DNA from: Zygnema cylindricum
Taxonomy: Eukaryota; Streptophyta; Zygnematophyceae; Zygnematales; Zygnemataceae
Assembly: GCA_037447655.1 (NCBI GenBank)
Contig: JBBHKE010001362.1
Location: 188,001-252,000, forward strand
Reading direction: 5' to 3'
Length of the DNA stretch: 64,000 nt
Of this stretch, positions 35,888 to 47,395 are shown in pieces. The position numbers were made by a program, and so were the translations under genes. The notes beneath the pieces were generated by a model. It was given only the letters and a program-made list of their open reading frames with translations. It was not told the origin of the DNA and did not search any database. Every line of letters starts with the position of its first letter. Within the stretch, counting starts at the first letter, position 1.

Positions 35888-36781
35888 GTCTCAACGTTGT
35901 ACTGTTGGTAGTACAATAATCTGGCGAAAGTGGAAGAGGGTTGACCTCCAATAGGATAAACTATTAAATGGAAAGGCTAAAGCAAAACAAGAGAGGGTTA
36001 ATTTGGGAACGGCCCTAAAATGAAGTGAAGTAGATGAAGCAAGAGAACCTCATCGTGGCTGTTACATTGAGTTTCATTATATGAAACAACCTCTACAAAG
36101 ATGCTACAAAAGTAACAATGCTTTAGCATTTCATATCGCAGCATTTGCTGCACAATTAAAGCATTTGTAATTAAATGAAGGTTTTACTTTCTAGGCTTGA
36201 CAGGCCTAGCCGATAAGAAAGAGGCTACTGAACCTACTATTACTGAGGCTACTGAAAAAAAGGGGCCACTTAAGAGGCTGCTGCACCTTCCACAATAACA
36301 CACAGATATTAAAACAATTTCCAGACAATATATGGCCCAAAAATGAAATTCACAAATGGAACAAACTACTTCTGAAACGAAAATAACAACATGAAGGATT
36401 TAAAAAAAAAAATCACAAAACGATGAGTACTCTGTAGAATACACAATGACAACTCTTTAAGGTGCAGGACAAACTGTCCAGAGAGCCTATTACAGTTGCT
36501 GATTCTCCAACCCTAAAAAATGCGCCTTAAAACACTGTCATCCCTTCAATCAAAAACGAAATTATAGAAACTTTCCAATACATGTAGTAGCTTACCAGCT
36601 AATGGGCCCTCTGGCAATAGAATACTATCTTTAAATGTCAGAAGTAGAAATACTAAGCCACGTGAAGCTAATGGTTCACATTGGCTGTTTCCATCTCTCA
36701 GGTATACATTTCCGAATACAAGGAGACATAAAAATTAGCGCGAAATTTCATTTACAAAAACCTAAACACAAATCACCAGGG
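35888..36781. other. Convergent intergenic spacer
   Basis: Separates the 3' ends of the 5-phosphatase (plus) and the PP2-A10-like gene (minus). AT-rich, no gene or defined repeat seen. The 3' untranslated region of the minus-strand gene must lie in its right part. Confidence 0.6.
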
Positions 36782-38281
36782 CTAAGACCCATAACTATTT
36801 ACACAACTCCCAGAAGGATACAGCGCTCGTGAACCAGTAACCAGATGGAGACAAAGGGCCAGGCAAACTGACGCAGTAGTCATGGCTTTTGCAGCTACAG
36901 CCCTCAGAGGACCCAGGGATCTTGCGGACCCAGGATGTCCTTCTAGAGACTTTGTACTACCTACTGAGCGGAGCATTTCCACGCAAACTGCAGTAAAGGT
37001 CCGAACTCCATGAGCCGACATCGCTCCAGCCACTTCAACTGCCAGCTGGCGAGTTTCTGGAACCGAAAGCAATTTGCCAACCTCTTCCTGCCAAGCTACT
37101 TTACTCATACTACTAGAAGCACCAAAACCTGTCCCTTGCTCAGTCCTTACGTACTTATCATGAAAGGAAGCTTCCACAAAGTGATCCTCGGAGCCTGGTG
37201 ACAACATAGAGACTTCATGCGATGTGGAGCATACAGAGCGATCAACTCCGTCCTGTTGTAATGAACTACTGCCTTGTGCTCTTTGCTGTGAGCCCGTAAA
37301 GACATCGTGAGACGTTCGGATAAAAGATTCAATGGCATCACTGCAAACAGACTTCAAAATCTGTGTCGTAGGCTCCTTGTATTGCTCTTTGGTCACAGCT
37401 GCCAAAACGTCTTCACAAACATTCATGTTGCTCGTCTTGTCGAGGTATGTGCTAACTGCAGTGACAGCAAAAGTGCTGACAATATTTGAGATGATAGCCT
37501 TTCCTTTTGCTGTATTGGCCAAATTCAGCCATGGCTGTCCCCAATCGTCTTGGTCTGCCCCTGCGAGGGTTTCTGAATTTTTGCTGTAGGACAAAACAGA
37601 TGACACATTCTCTCCACCCGTTCCCTTCCGTCTATTCCCGTACTTTGCTGATTTTGCAGCTTGAGCAGAATGCTCAAAATATGCGTGAACAAGAGTGCGA
37701 ACAGCTTTACCGACTACTGCAGAAGCAAAACCCTTTCCTGGCTCCGAGAACAGTTTATCAAGCAGGCGCTCGGGTAGACAATCATCAGTGCCCTTTTTTT
37801 CCACAATAAACAATTTCTGCTCGATTGCCTCTGACCTCATGGATGAACGAGCAATACCTGGTGAGGATGGATTGTCAACAAATGCTGCCTGGAGGTCAGG
37901 CGCAGTGGCACAAAGACCTTTTAAGGTTCCTTGCGTGACAGCTGCTGAGAAGCGGGTAAGGGCCACTTGAAAATCGGAACAACGAGAAAGCTTCAGAACT
38001 TGTCTTAGACTTTGAGGGACCTCGTCTGAATCGGAAAGAATAAACTGATGCAGGTCCCGCGATATTGTGGCAGATATCTCACTGCTTGACGAAAGGGTAT
38101 CGGCAAGGGCTGATAAAGAAGTAAACAGTTTTTGTAGTTTCTCCCTTCTCTCCGAAAAGAAAGATGAATTGTAGAAAACATACCCGGCGTAGCATCCTCC
38201 ACCAGTGAGTATGGCGGCTGAAAGCCAAAAGCTCTTGGAAAAGCGAGAAGCTGGAGAGGCAACGGCGCGTGACATTTCCAT
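36782..38281 (-). CDS. PHLOEM PROTEIN 2-LIKE A10-type protein
   Basis: Single-exon gene of 499 codons, similar to the plant family annotated as protein PHLOEM PROTEIN 2-LIKE A10; the biochemical role is unknown. One N-terminal membrane segment (about 18-40, FWLSAAILTGGGCYAGYVFY) is followed by a basic stretch (ERREKLQKL). Family landmarks in order: ISRDLHQFILSDSDEVPQSL (about 69-88), DKLFSEPGKGFASAVVG (about 174), STFAVTAVSTYLDKTSNMN (about 268), and SDAIESFIRTSHDVFTGS (about 310). The C-terminal part has a second hydrophobic stretch (TTASVCLALCLHLVTG). A Ser-rich variable stretch lies around 330-390. The ATG at 38279-38281 was chosen because family members begin just before the membrane segment; a second Met is two codons in. 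It is convergent with the 5-phosphatase gene. Confidence 0.85.
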   Translation of the reverse strand: MEMSRAVASPASRFSKSFWLSAAILTGGGCYAGYVFYNSSFFSERREKLQKLFTSLSALADTLSSSSEISATISRDLHQFILSDSDEVPQSLRQVLKLSRCSDFQVALTRFSAAVTQGTLKGLCATAPDLQAAFVDNPSSPGIARSSMRSEAIEQKLFIVEKKGTDDCLPERLLDKLFSEPGKGFASAVVGKAVRTLVHAYFEHSAQAAKSAKYGNRRKGTGGENVSSVLSYSKNSETLAGADQDDWGQPWLNLANTAKGKAIISNIVSTFAVTAVSTYLDKTSNMNVCEDVLAAVTKEQYKEPTTQILKSVCSDAIESFIRTSHDVFTGSQQRAQGSSSLQQDGVDRSVCSTSHEVSMLSPGSEDHFVEASFHDKYVRTEQGTGFGASSSMSKVAWQEEVGKLLSVPETRQLAVEVAGAMSAHGVRTFTAVCVEMLRSVGSTKSLEGHPGSARSLGPLRAVAAKAMTTASVCLALCLHLVTGSRALYPSGSCVNSYGS

Positions 38282-38746
38282 AAACTGGTAGGAGGAAAAG
38301 GGAAGCCTTGAGAGAGAAGATTATCAGAGCATGAGCAACATACTTTCGAAGTGCAATAGCTTCATACATACAGTTTTCATTGTCCAATACTGTACTGTAG
38401 TTTCATGCCTTCATTGTGCGAAAAGGCATGGGAATATGGGATGCTACAAATTTCATCCATACTAAACGTCTTTTGTAGCGTATAATACGGATATAGTGCG
38501 GATTAAACCGGATATAATGTCTGCGCACATTGAAAACCTAAAACTATGATGGAGAGAAAAGAGGCTGATCTGGCAAACAGATGAATAGAGAGTTTTGGAG
38601 CATGTACCACCGTACGCCTTCAGTTGCTGACCTGGAGCCACATGGAGGGGTCTGCAGGGAAACCGGCTTTCGAACACGGGCAGTTGGAACAATCTTCATC
38701 TTCGACGCAAACATACGGTTAGTGTCGTAAGAAAAGGTTCCAGCTT
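38282..38746 (-). promoter_or_regulatory. Upstream region of the PP2-A10-like gene
   Basis: The 465 bp between the start codon and a retrotransposon fragment. No clear TATA box or known motif was picked out. The available promoter is short because repeats begin directly upstream. Confidence 0.35.
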
Positions 38747-38970
38747 ATTACAGAAAGTGCGATGGCAAAACCATCAAAGTACAACGGGGGTAAAAAAAAG
38801 AAAAAGCACATTTAAAGACTACAAGAGCCAACAATTACTAAAACAAAACAAAACAAAACAAACAAATGAGGAAACAAAATACCAAAGATGACTAGACAAA
38901 AAAGAAAAAACCCACTCTACATGATGCCCCAAAACCCTAACAAGCTAAATTCCACACCCCCGAAGATCGT
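38747..38970 (-). mobile_element. 5'-truncated non-LTR retrotransposon 3' end
   Basis: Nearly identical to 47396-47655, where the same sequence lies downstream of a non-LTR coding relic. On the minus strand this is the 3' untranslated end, finishing at CTTTCTGTAAT. It is interrupted at the high-coordinate side by a heptamer array, as expected of a 5'-truncated LINE insert. It includes an (AAAAC)n run at about 38840. Confidence 0.65.
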
Positions 38971-39005
38971 GGATCGTGGATCGTGGATCCTGGATCGTGG
39001 ATCGT
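38963..39005. repeat. (GATCGTG)n heptamer array
   Basis: About six copies of GATCGTG with one GATCCTG variant. The unit occurs once in the intact non-LTR copy near 47640, so the array seems to have grown from the retrotransposon sequence by slippage. Confidence 0.88.
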
Positions 39006-39948
39006 GTGTGTGTCGTAAGCAAATGTAGTCATGCACATTCGTGAACGACCGAGCTATTGTACGTCATAGCACGATACTAATCGCTAATACTATGAAACTT
39101 AAATTGAATCGGGTTTTCACGTTTTAGTTGAACCAATTTAACATGGTTTTGTGAACGAAGTTCAACAATTTGAAACATTGATCCAACGTAATAGGGTGAA
39201 CCTCCATCAGGCGAAAAGTGGGGTTGATTACTTGAATAAGTGCATTGCCGTACAAATCCAGCTCATTACCCTACAAGGCCGTACTGCTTTTTTTTTTATA
39301 TATAAAACATGATTATTGGAGAGTCTTCAAGATTCTCCAATCTTTTGGGCGACAACGTCGACCGTCCCATTATGAGTTTTCGAAACAAAAGGTCACTTCG
39401 TCCAGTGATTCACTAGCGTCCTCAGGGAGGACACTGGCTAATCACCGGACGTATAAAACGTTTACGCGTGGAAAGGTCACGTACGAGCCGCGCGCCATCG
39501 GACATTTGCCACGCGCCTTCGGACAGGCGGGAATCAGATCCGACGAAAACCGCCACAAAAAGTTTGTTGGAAGAATGTGCCGTGACGCCTCCACCACCAT
39601 CCATCATCATCCGAAATTTGTTGCGCCTGCTTTCTTCAAATTTCCGATTTGGTATTGATACAACGACAAAACAGGAACGTACAAACTGTACATTCTTGTC
39701 ATTTATTTTGCGGCTGGTTGTACGGATAGTTTAGACATTTTTTTTTTAAATCTTTGACAACGCTCGCCGTCATAACACGAATCTACGTGCATTCAATCGA
39801 ATGAAAGCACGTACGCAATAGATTATTTGCTGACACGACTTGATGGAGAAGTGAAAGAAATATGACTGACAGTAAACGTATATGTACGATTACTGTCGGC
39901 GCTTGATGGAGAAGTGGCCTTATACGCCAGCATAGAATAGTCATTTTC
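39006..39948. other. Intergenic, no gene seen
   Basis: A 137-codon open frame at 39245-39658 has no recognisable domain and is overlapped by a frame on the other strand. I do not call a gene. Confidence 0.55.
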
Positions 39949-40803
39949 CCCTAAGAGTTTTAATGTGAGTTCCCATGTAACCAAAACTTTGAAACGTTAC
40001 TTTGGATTTTAGCGAAGATTTTACATTGTACTTTTCAAAGTGAGCCTATGTCAATCATTACTTGCGCCTTCATTACTTCAAACATGTGACATTTGTAGAC
40101 GTCGCCACAATCTTACAACACCTGAAACGCCAACAAACTGCGAACAATTGTAGACGCCAACGACCTCCGAACAAACCGCGGACATTTATACACTACAACG
40201 AGCTCCTCGCATATTGCAGACATTTTTCGACGCCAACGAGCTCCTGACATTTGTAGACGCCCACACGTGGACAACATAAACAATCGCCTACGTTTACAAA
40301 TGGGTTGTATAGTACTATAGTGAAAGTGAGATTGAATGTTCAACGTGACATTGTATACGTCGGGCTTTCTTTAACTGCCATGTGCGTAGTTCTGGTGGAT
40401 CCTGTCTGGCTGCTTGTCCGTACAACCAAACAAACAAACGCATTGTTTGCAAACGGAAAAGCAACTTTATTTTCGTGTACTCTCCCAACTGCAAAAAAAA
40501 AAAAAAAAACGTTTGACGCGTGGAATCCAAGATTTATATTCGTCAATAGGGTAGTTTTTTTATTAAAATCAGGTCGCGATTTGATTCCGCTACAAGTGTG
40601 AAGACGAGGTGGAAGTGGGTCGCGATGATAATAACGCCAAATTGTCGTATATTCCAAGTTCTAAAATGACGCAAAATGTACTTGTGTTTTTGCCCATTTT
40701 TCGTACGGCGTATTATTTTCTCGTTGGAAGTCTTATTTTCTGTAAAAACGACAAAAAAAACCCCTTACTTAAACAGATGGGAACACGCCCTTAGCCTCTT
40801 AGG
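39949..40803. mobile_element. Family C TIR-like repeat, copy C1
   Basis: The left end reads CCTAAGAG then GAGTTCCCATGTAACC. The inverted right end reads CCTAAGAG then GTGTTCCCATCTG. Its left 120 bp and right 270 bp recur with about 80% identity at the ends of copy C2. It has no coding domain. No target duplication could be assigned, so the class is open. Confidence 0.5.
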
Positions 40804-41127
40804 GTACCGTCCCATTTGTTTGTAACTTAGTGAACTTACTTTGTTTTTTAGCGCGGATCCGACAGACCCGGGATTCAGGTGTCTCTATTGCATGGTTCAC
40901 ACTTGAAAAAGGGGAAAACGGTATGGTATGAAAACGATATTTTGTTTTGTCCGCCGTGAACTAGCACATGACGTTAGCCTACGTCAACTAGCGTGTCGTG
41001 ATAAAAGCCACTTGTCCGTACGAAAAGTAAATGCTTTGCGAACATGATATGTACGAAGTCTTCTAAATCAAATTATACTGCCACGCAAGTGTTTGTACGG
41101 ACCGCAAATAACCTCGGAGGAACTTAG

Positions 41128-43280
41128 GACGTGTCCCCATGTAACCGAAACTTTGAAATGTTACTTTGGATTTTAGCGCAAATTTTACGGTGTACTTTTC
41201 AAAGTGTGCCTATTTCAATCATTATTTGCGCTTTCATTACTTCAAATATGTGACAGTTGTAGACGTTGAAACTCTATGGGTTCCATTCCCCCACAAAAAT
41301 CGCATATCCAAAGAAGCTTAACTAGATAGTGCTGACTCTAAGTTGTTATAAGCCCAAATGAATGACACCCTGACAGTCAAAACCCGAATGCATCTTCACC
41401 CCTGTGAAATACAACTTTCTGTATGCTCAGTTCCCCCACATAATGCAAAGTTATAATATGAGTATTTGGATACATTCCCCCACTTTGACTTTCCTTTAGA
41501 AATACCGCCACTCTGATAAGCAAAGACTCTAACCGACTACACCCTTGTGTAGCGTGGACTCCCCTGGGTTTGCAGCAAAAAGAATCACTGAAAATGGTCA
41601 ACTGAGTTGATAATTATGGTTGGCCAAAGATGGCCTATATATACTAAAGCACTCTGGGAGAGAGGCGTCTACCTACTATTTCTCTTAGTCATAAACCCCT
41701 CTCTAAACCCTCTAATACTAAAGTATGGCACCAATCATTCAATTGTACCGTACATAAAAGTACACGTGCTGGAGTACTTTCTGTACGATATTTGTACGGC
41801 ATGGACATAACAGTGACATCTGTCACATCCGGTTTTGTTATCGTGCGCTACGGAGATTCCGCAAACCTGTAAGATGTTGCCACGTGTCGTCCGAAGTGGC
41901 GGCGTCTGAAAACCGCCAAGCGGCCATTTCAGAATCTCTGCTCGCACCATGGCCGTCCGATCCGTAACCCGCATTTTATTTCGTCCGTCAAAATGAAATG
42001 TCGTTTGGTTAATTCCGTGAGGTCCGAAATTCATGCGGTCTGGTTCATTTCCGTGTACAGTCCGTCTCGTCAATTGTTAAATGAAATATACCTTGCTATA
42101 CATGTTCATATAGTTATTGTATCCTATATTCTTTAGCACTGGTCGTAGACTATAAGATAAAGCTAACAACAATTTGCTCATTTAATTGACGATAGGTACC
42201 ACGATCAATTCCTGGTTCCGACACTCCCATTTGGTTTAGATTAAATTTAGCCTACTCTCTGTCTTTTTTGACAGCATTGGTAGCCATGGCCCTGACTCCC
42301 TCTCTAGTCTACAGTGACTGCGACAAGTGTGGGGACTTGAAGAGTTGAGTGAGAAGCAGATTGCCTTTGCTACTTTTTTCCTTCTTTTATTTTTCCTATT
42401 TCAAATACATAATTCTCAACAGACGTCTACAAAATGTGCGGCAGTCTACGAAAGGAAATGTATGTGAGAATTTTAGACGTCTACAAAATATGCGACAGTC
42501 TACGAAACGAAATGTAGACGACTACGAAACTACGAAACTTCCTAAAATTGGTGACGTCTACAAAAACGACGACGGTTGTAGACGTCGAGGTTTTTGTGAC
42601 GTTGTAGATGTTTAGGATTTTGTGACATAGCGAAGTCATGCTACCATGTGACTTCATCAGTACGTAGATTTTCCGCCATGGCTTCCCGATTTCGTTTTTT
42701 TATCTTTTATCATTCGATATGCCACCAAACTTAGACCAAAAATATTAAAATATACATATATATATATATTTATTTTATACTATTATTGCTGCATCTCGTG
42801 TAAATAAGAGAGAAAGAGGAGCGGTCGAGTGAAAAAAAGGGGGAGAGACGAGGACGACGTAAAATTTTGCAAAGGACCCATGAATAAAAGTGGAGGTCCA
42901 AGACCCCAACGATTTTTTTTCCGTACATGCTCGTCATTTTCGTACGTACATGCGCGTGACAAGCAGGGAAAAAATAGAGTGTATTCTCCTTCGTTCAAAT
43001 TTTTTTGACACGTGCAATCCCGGTTTTTTATTCCTCAATAGGGTAGTATTTTGATGAAAACTAGGTTGCGTTTTGATTCTAGTGCAAGTATGAAGATGAG
43101 TTGGAAGTGTGTCGCGATGATAATAATGCCAAATTGTCGTACCTTTCAAGTTCCAAGATGACGAAAATGTACTTGTGCTTTTGCCCATTTTTCGTACGGA
43201 GAAAAAAAAAAATCTCGTTGCAAGTCTCATATTTTGTGAAAACAACGGAAAAAACCCTTACTTGAACACATGGGGACACA
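41128..43280. mobile_element. Family C TIR-like repeat, copy C2
   Basis: The left end GACGTGTCCCCATGTAACC and the inverted right end TGTGTGTCCCCATGTG are mirror versions. Terminal regions match C1 (39960-40100 against 41125-41280, and 40510-40795 against 43000-43280), but the middle differs and is longer. Inside lie a TAGACGTCTACAAAA-rich stretch (42420-42620) and a short TA microsatellite (42750-42775). Confidence 0.45.
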
Positions 43281-43314
43281 CAACATGCCAAAAAAAAACC
43301 TTGGGCGCCCGAAT

Positions 43315-46045
43315 AAAAAAACTTAGTTTTAGTTCAATGTTTAGTATAAAATAAGTATTAAAAATGATATTGTAAAATTAATATTAGAACAGTTATAAGT
43401 GTGTACAAGTTGTATTGGTACAATTTGTAGTTTGTGTTATTGGTATTAGTACAATTTATTTGTATAATTAATATTAGTATATTTTTTAGTCTGTGTTATT
43501 GGTATTAGTACAATTTGTCTGTCTAATTTGAGTTACTACAATTATTAGTAATGTATAATGAGTATTAGTATTGTTATTAGTCTGTATAATCGGTATTAAG
43601 ACAATTATACCTCTAAATAATTAGTGTTTCTATAACTAGTATTATAACAGTTATTAGTTTGTATAATTAGTCTTAACAAATTTTAGTTTGTGTAATTAGC
43701 GTGAACACAGTTATTAGTCTATATAATTAGTATTAGTGCACTTCTAATACTGTATAATTAGTATAACGACAATTTTTAGTTATGTATAATTAGTATTAGG
43801 ACAATCGTTATATAATAATTACTTCTACAGTTATTCGTCCGTATAATTAGTATTAACTCGGTTTTTGGTCTCTTTAATTAGTATAAATAGTATAAGTATA
43901 TTTATTAATATGTAGAATTTGTATTAGTACACTAATGTGTTAGTGTAATCAGTATTTGTACAGTTATTAGTCTGTATAACTAGTATTAGCACAGTTACTT
44001 GTATGTATAACTAGTACTAGTATGCTTATTTGTATAAATAATTAGTATAGGTACTGTTACTAGTCTTTATAATTGTTGCTAATACAGTTATAACTCTGTG
44101 TAATTAGTGTTGTGTAATTAGTGTTAGTGCAGTTATCAGTAATGTATAATTAGTGTTGGTACAATGGTTAGTAATATAAAATGAGCAGTTTTAAGTAATG
44201 TATACTTGGTATTAGTCCTACTATTCGTCTGTATCATTAGTTCTAACATAGTTATTAGTCTGTTTAATTAGTAATATTATAGTTATTAGTATGTACAATT
44301 CGTACCAGTACAGTTTTTAGTATGTATAATTAGTGTTAGCATAGTTATTAGTATATACAATTAATATATCACATTATTAGTTCATGCAATTGGTATAAGT
44401 ACATTTTGTATAATAAGTATTTTTACAGTTATTAGTCTGTATAATTAGTGGTAGTACAGTTATTATTTAATTAGTATAAGTGCTCATAGCTAGGATACAT
44501 TGAATGTCCTAATACTAATTAAACATTACTAATAATTGTACTAACACTAACTATACAAACTAACTAACTCTACGAATCCTAACTACACCGACCAATAAGT
44601 GTACCAATACTGATTATACAAACTCATAACTGGACTCATATTATTGACTCATATTAAGTATACAGACTAATAGTTGTACTGATACGTATTATGAATACTT
44701 ATAACTATAATGATACTGATTATACTTACTAATAACAGTATTATTACTAATTATGCATTACTATTAACTATCCTAATACTAATTCTACATTACTAATAAC
44801 TGCACTAATCCTAATAATAATCCTAATCATGCATACTACAAATGATATTAATAGTTAATATATAAATTAAGCACTTTATTACTACTAGATATGCAGGTTA
44901 AGCACTGTATTAATACTAAATATAAAGCTAACAATTCTTTTAATAAATAATCATACAGGCTGCTAACTGTACTTATACTACATATTCTTACTAATTATTT
45001 GTGTATTATCTGTATTAGTCTAACTATTAGTACGTATAATCAGTATTAGTACAGTCAGTATTAGTAAAGCTAATAGTACGTATAATCAGTATTAGTAAAG
45101 TTATTAGTATGTGAGTACAGTTAGGAGTATGTATCATTAGTTTTGGTACAATTATTATTCTATAAAATTAGTATTAGTACAGTTATGATTTTGTATAACA
45201 AGTGTTAGTACAAGTTTTACTATGTATATTTAGTGTTTTATAGTTAGTAGTTTGTATAACCAGTATTGGTTCAGTTATTAATCTGTATAATTACACCATC
45301 GATCGTATTTAGCGTGTTGAACACTTATTCGGCGCCCCTAAATTTTGAGGGTTTTACTTAAAATAGGTTAAATGATACTAATATTTCTTGTACGCTAATT
45401 TCGAGAAGAACAATTAGTGTACACCATTTTAATTTATGTGGTTTTTTATTAGTGTGGAGTACGGAACGTGTCGGTGCGTATAAAAATGTACTTTTTAATT
45501 ATACAAGTACGGATATTTTAATAAAATATTTGCTATCACTCAAAAATTTGCCTTGTGAATTAAAGTTAAAACGAGTTTGCAAAAAATATACCCAAATGGG
45601 AGTTAATCCTAAATAGGATACAATCACGATTCGGTGTACGATTTAAAAAATTGCGTACTTGTACCTGTTTTAGTGTACTGTTATTTGTCGCGTATTGCCT
45701 ATACCCAAAAAAACCGAAATTAGAGTTAGGATCTAATTAGAGTGAAAGTATGGGACAGTGTACGAATTCTCAGAGTTTATACTTTTACCTATATTACTGT
45801 GAATATCCTATCGACAAATCAACTGTACCCATTTTGGCGTTCGTTGAAAAATTAGTGTATAACTTTTTTTTCGAAATTTTTCTAAGTCAAAACTAGTGTC
45901 CATGACACTTAGTTATTCTGCACACTAATAATTTCTACACGCTAAATACGATCGACGGTGTAGTGTTAGTACAGTAATTAATAGTGTTAAATTAGTATTT
46001 ACACGTTTATTAGTATTAGAAGTTTAGAACATTTATTAGTTTGTA
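43315..46045. repeat. Strand-switching tandem array of about 31-bp monomers
   Basis: About 2.7 kb of degenerate units close to ATTAGTATTAGTACAG then TTATTAGTCTGTATA. Reading direction is forward for 43315-44485, reversed for about 44500-44995, and forward again to 46045. A family B element is inserted near the right end. Monomers differ by many substitutions, so the array is old. There is no coding content. Confidence 0.8.
45294..45960. mobile_element. Family B-like TIR element, copy B2, inside the 31-bp array
   Basis: 667 bp with ends CACCATCGATCGTATTTAG and, inverted, CACCGTCGATCGTATTTAG (then CGTGT on both), flanked by TA on each side. The array monomers resume directly after it (TAGTGTTAGTACAG). 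TIRs match over about 24 bp with one difference. They share the CACC start and TA target of family B but are a distinct subfamily. Confidence 0.8.
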
Positions 46046-46432
46046 TTTTTTTTTCCATCGGTATATTTTTCTTTTTTTTGACATTACGTGTTCTATTACC
46101 TGATTGGTCGTCTTGTTTGTTCATAAGGTTGCGAGGCAATAATATCTTGTACGGTTCACGTCCGTGCGCTTCGTTTTGTAATTTTTCAAAAACGAAAAAG
46201 TGCATTCCGAACATGATGTCCGATGGCGGACGGCAGTTGTTGTTCGGTATTCGCAGCTGTCAAGTTTTGATGCTTAAAACTGTATTTTTTTAACGCCGCT
46301 ACGCTCCAAAACGGTTGAAACCTACCGTCCCAATCGTCACCGCCGCGTTTTTTGTCATTTTATGAAATTTGGCGTACGGATCCCAAAATTTATGACATCG
46401 TTTTCCCATTTTTCCAAGTGTGAACCACGCAT

Positions 46433-47249
46433 TTGATTTTCAAAATATTGTTTCAACCGCTTAAACTTTTGCCGCGGTTGCGAACGTCGACCGTCATAAT
46501 AAAATTAGCAATTCACACGGCCGGCGAACGTTTACAGTAACAAAACTACGGCAACCACATGTAAATAAAAGTGTTACAGACAGTCACTTTTTGTCGTTGC
46601 GTGAGCTCTCACGGTGAGAGCACGTTGGATTTTAACTTAGCCACAAAATTGAAATTTAGTCGTCCAAGCGTTACATTGAACTTAGACGCAAATTGAAACG
46701 AAATCTCTTTAAACTGAAGTACTCTAAGTCTTGTACGGAAATATTAAAACGCACGAAACGAAATAAATTTGTACACTATAGTAAAACGAACCGACGTAGA
46801 AATATCAATTGAAATTAAATGAAAAAAATGCGCGTCGTCACGCGCGACGAAATCGAGCCTCACTATCTACGAATCAACATTCTTAAATTGACACTTTGAC
46901 AGCAAAATTTCGTTTCGTGCGTTTAAATATTTCCGTACAATACTTAGAGTACCGTACTTCAGTTTAAAGATGTTCTTCAGTTTAAAGAGGTTTCATTTCA
47001 ATTTGCGTCTAAATTTAATGTAACGCTTACACGACTAAATTTTAATTTTGCGGCAACGTGCTCTCACCGTGGAGGTCACGTAACGACAAAAAAATAGTGT
47101 CTGCAACACTTTTATTTACATGTGGTTGCTGCAAAGTTGTTACCGTAAACGTTCGCCGACCGTGTGAATTGCTAATTTTATTATGACGGTCGACGTTTGC
47201 AAGCGCGGCAAAAGTTTAAGCGGTTGAAACAATATTTTGAAAGTCAAAG
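46433..47249. repeat. 0.8-kb imperfect inverted repeat (foldback)
   Basis: The left arm (about 46433-46770) and right arm (about 46908-47249) are inverted copies for roughly 340 bp, around a loop of about 140 bp. Matching landmarks: CCGCTTAAACTTTTGCCGCG against CGCGGCAAAAGTTTAAGCGG at the outer ends, CCACATGTAAATAAAAGTGT against ACACTTTTATTTACATGTGG in the middle, and CTTTAAACTGAAGTAC against GTACTTCAGTTTAAAG near the loop. A transcript would form a long hairpin. There is no protein frame. Confidence 0.85.
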
Positions 47250-47395
47250 CTGTCCAACCGATTGGGCGTCAAATTGAGACTCAACGGTACTTTACTTGTA
47301 CCATTGTGTACTCCAAACGTACAATACTTGACAAAATGACGTAAGTGACTGTGCGCAACCAAAACAGTCACTGCCATTATCAATTCCCAAACATT

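Noticed and set aside
36782-38281. Plus-strand frames opposite the PP2-A10-like gene (e.g. 37507-37809)
   Set aside because: Antisense shadows; only the minus-strand frame is continuous and matches a family.
39245-39658. 137-codon open frame upstream of repeat C1
   Set aside because: No domain, overlapped by antisense frames, basic composition without structure.
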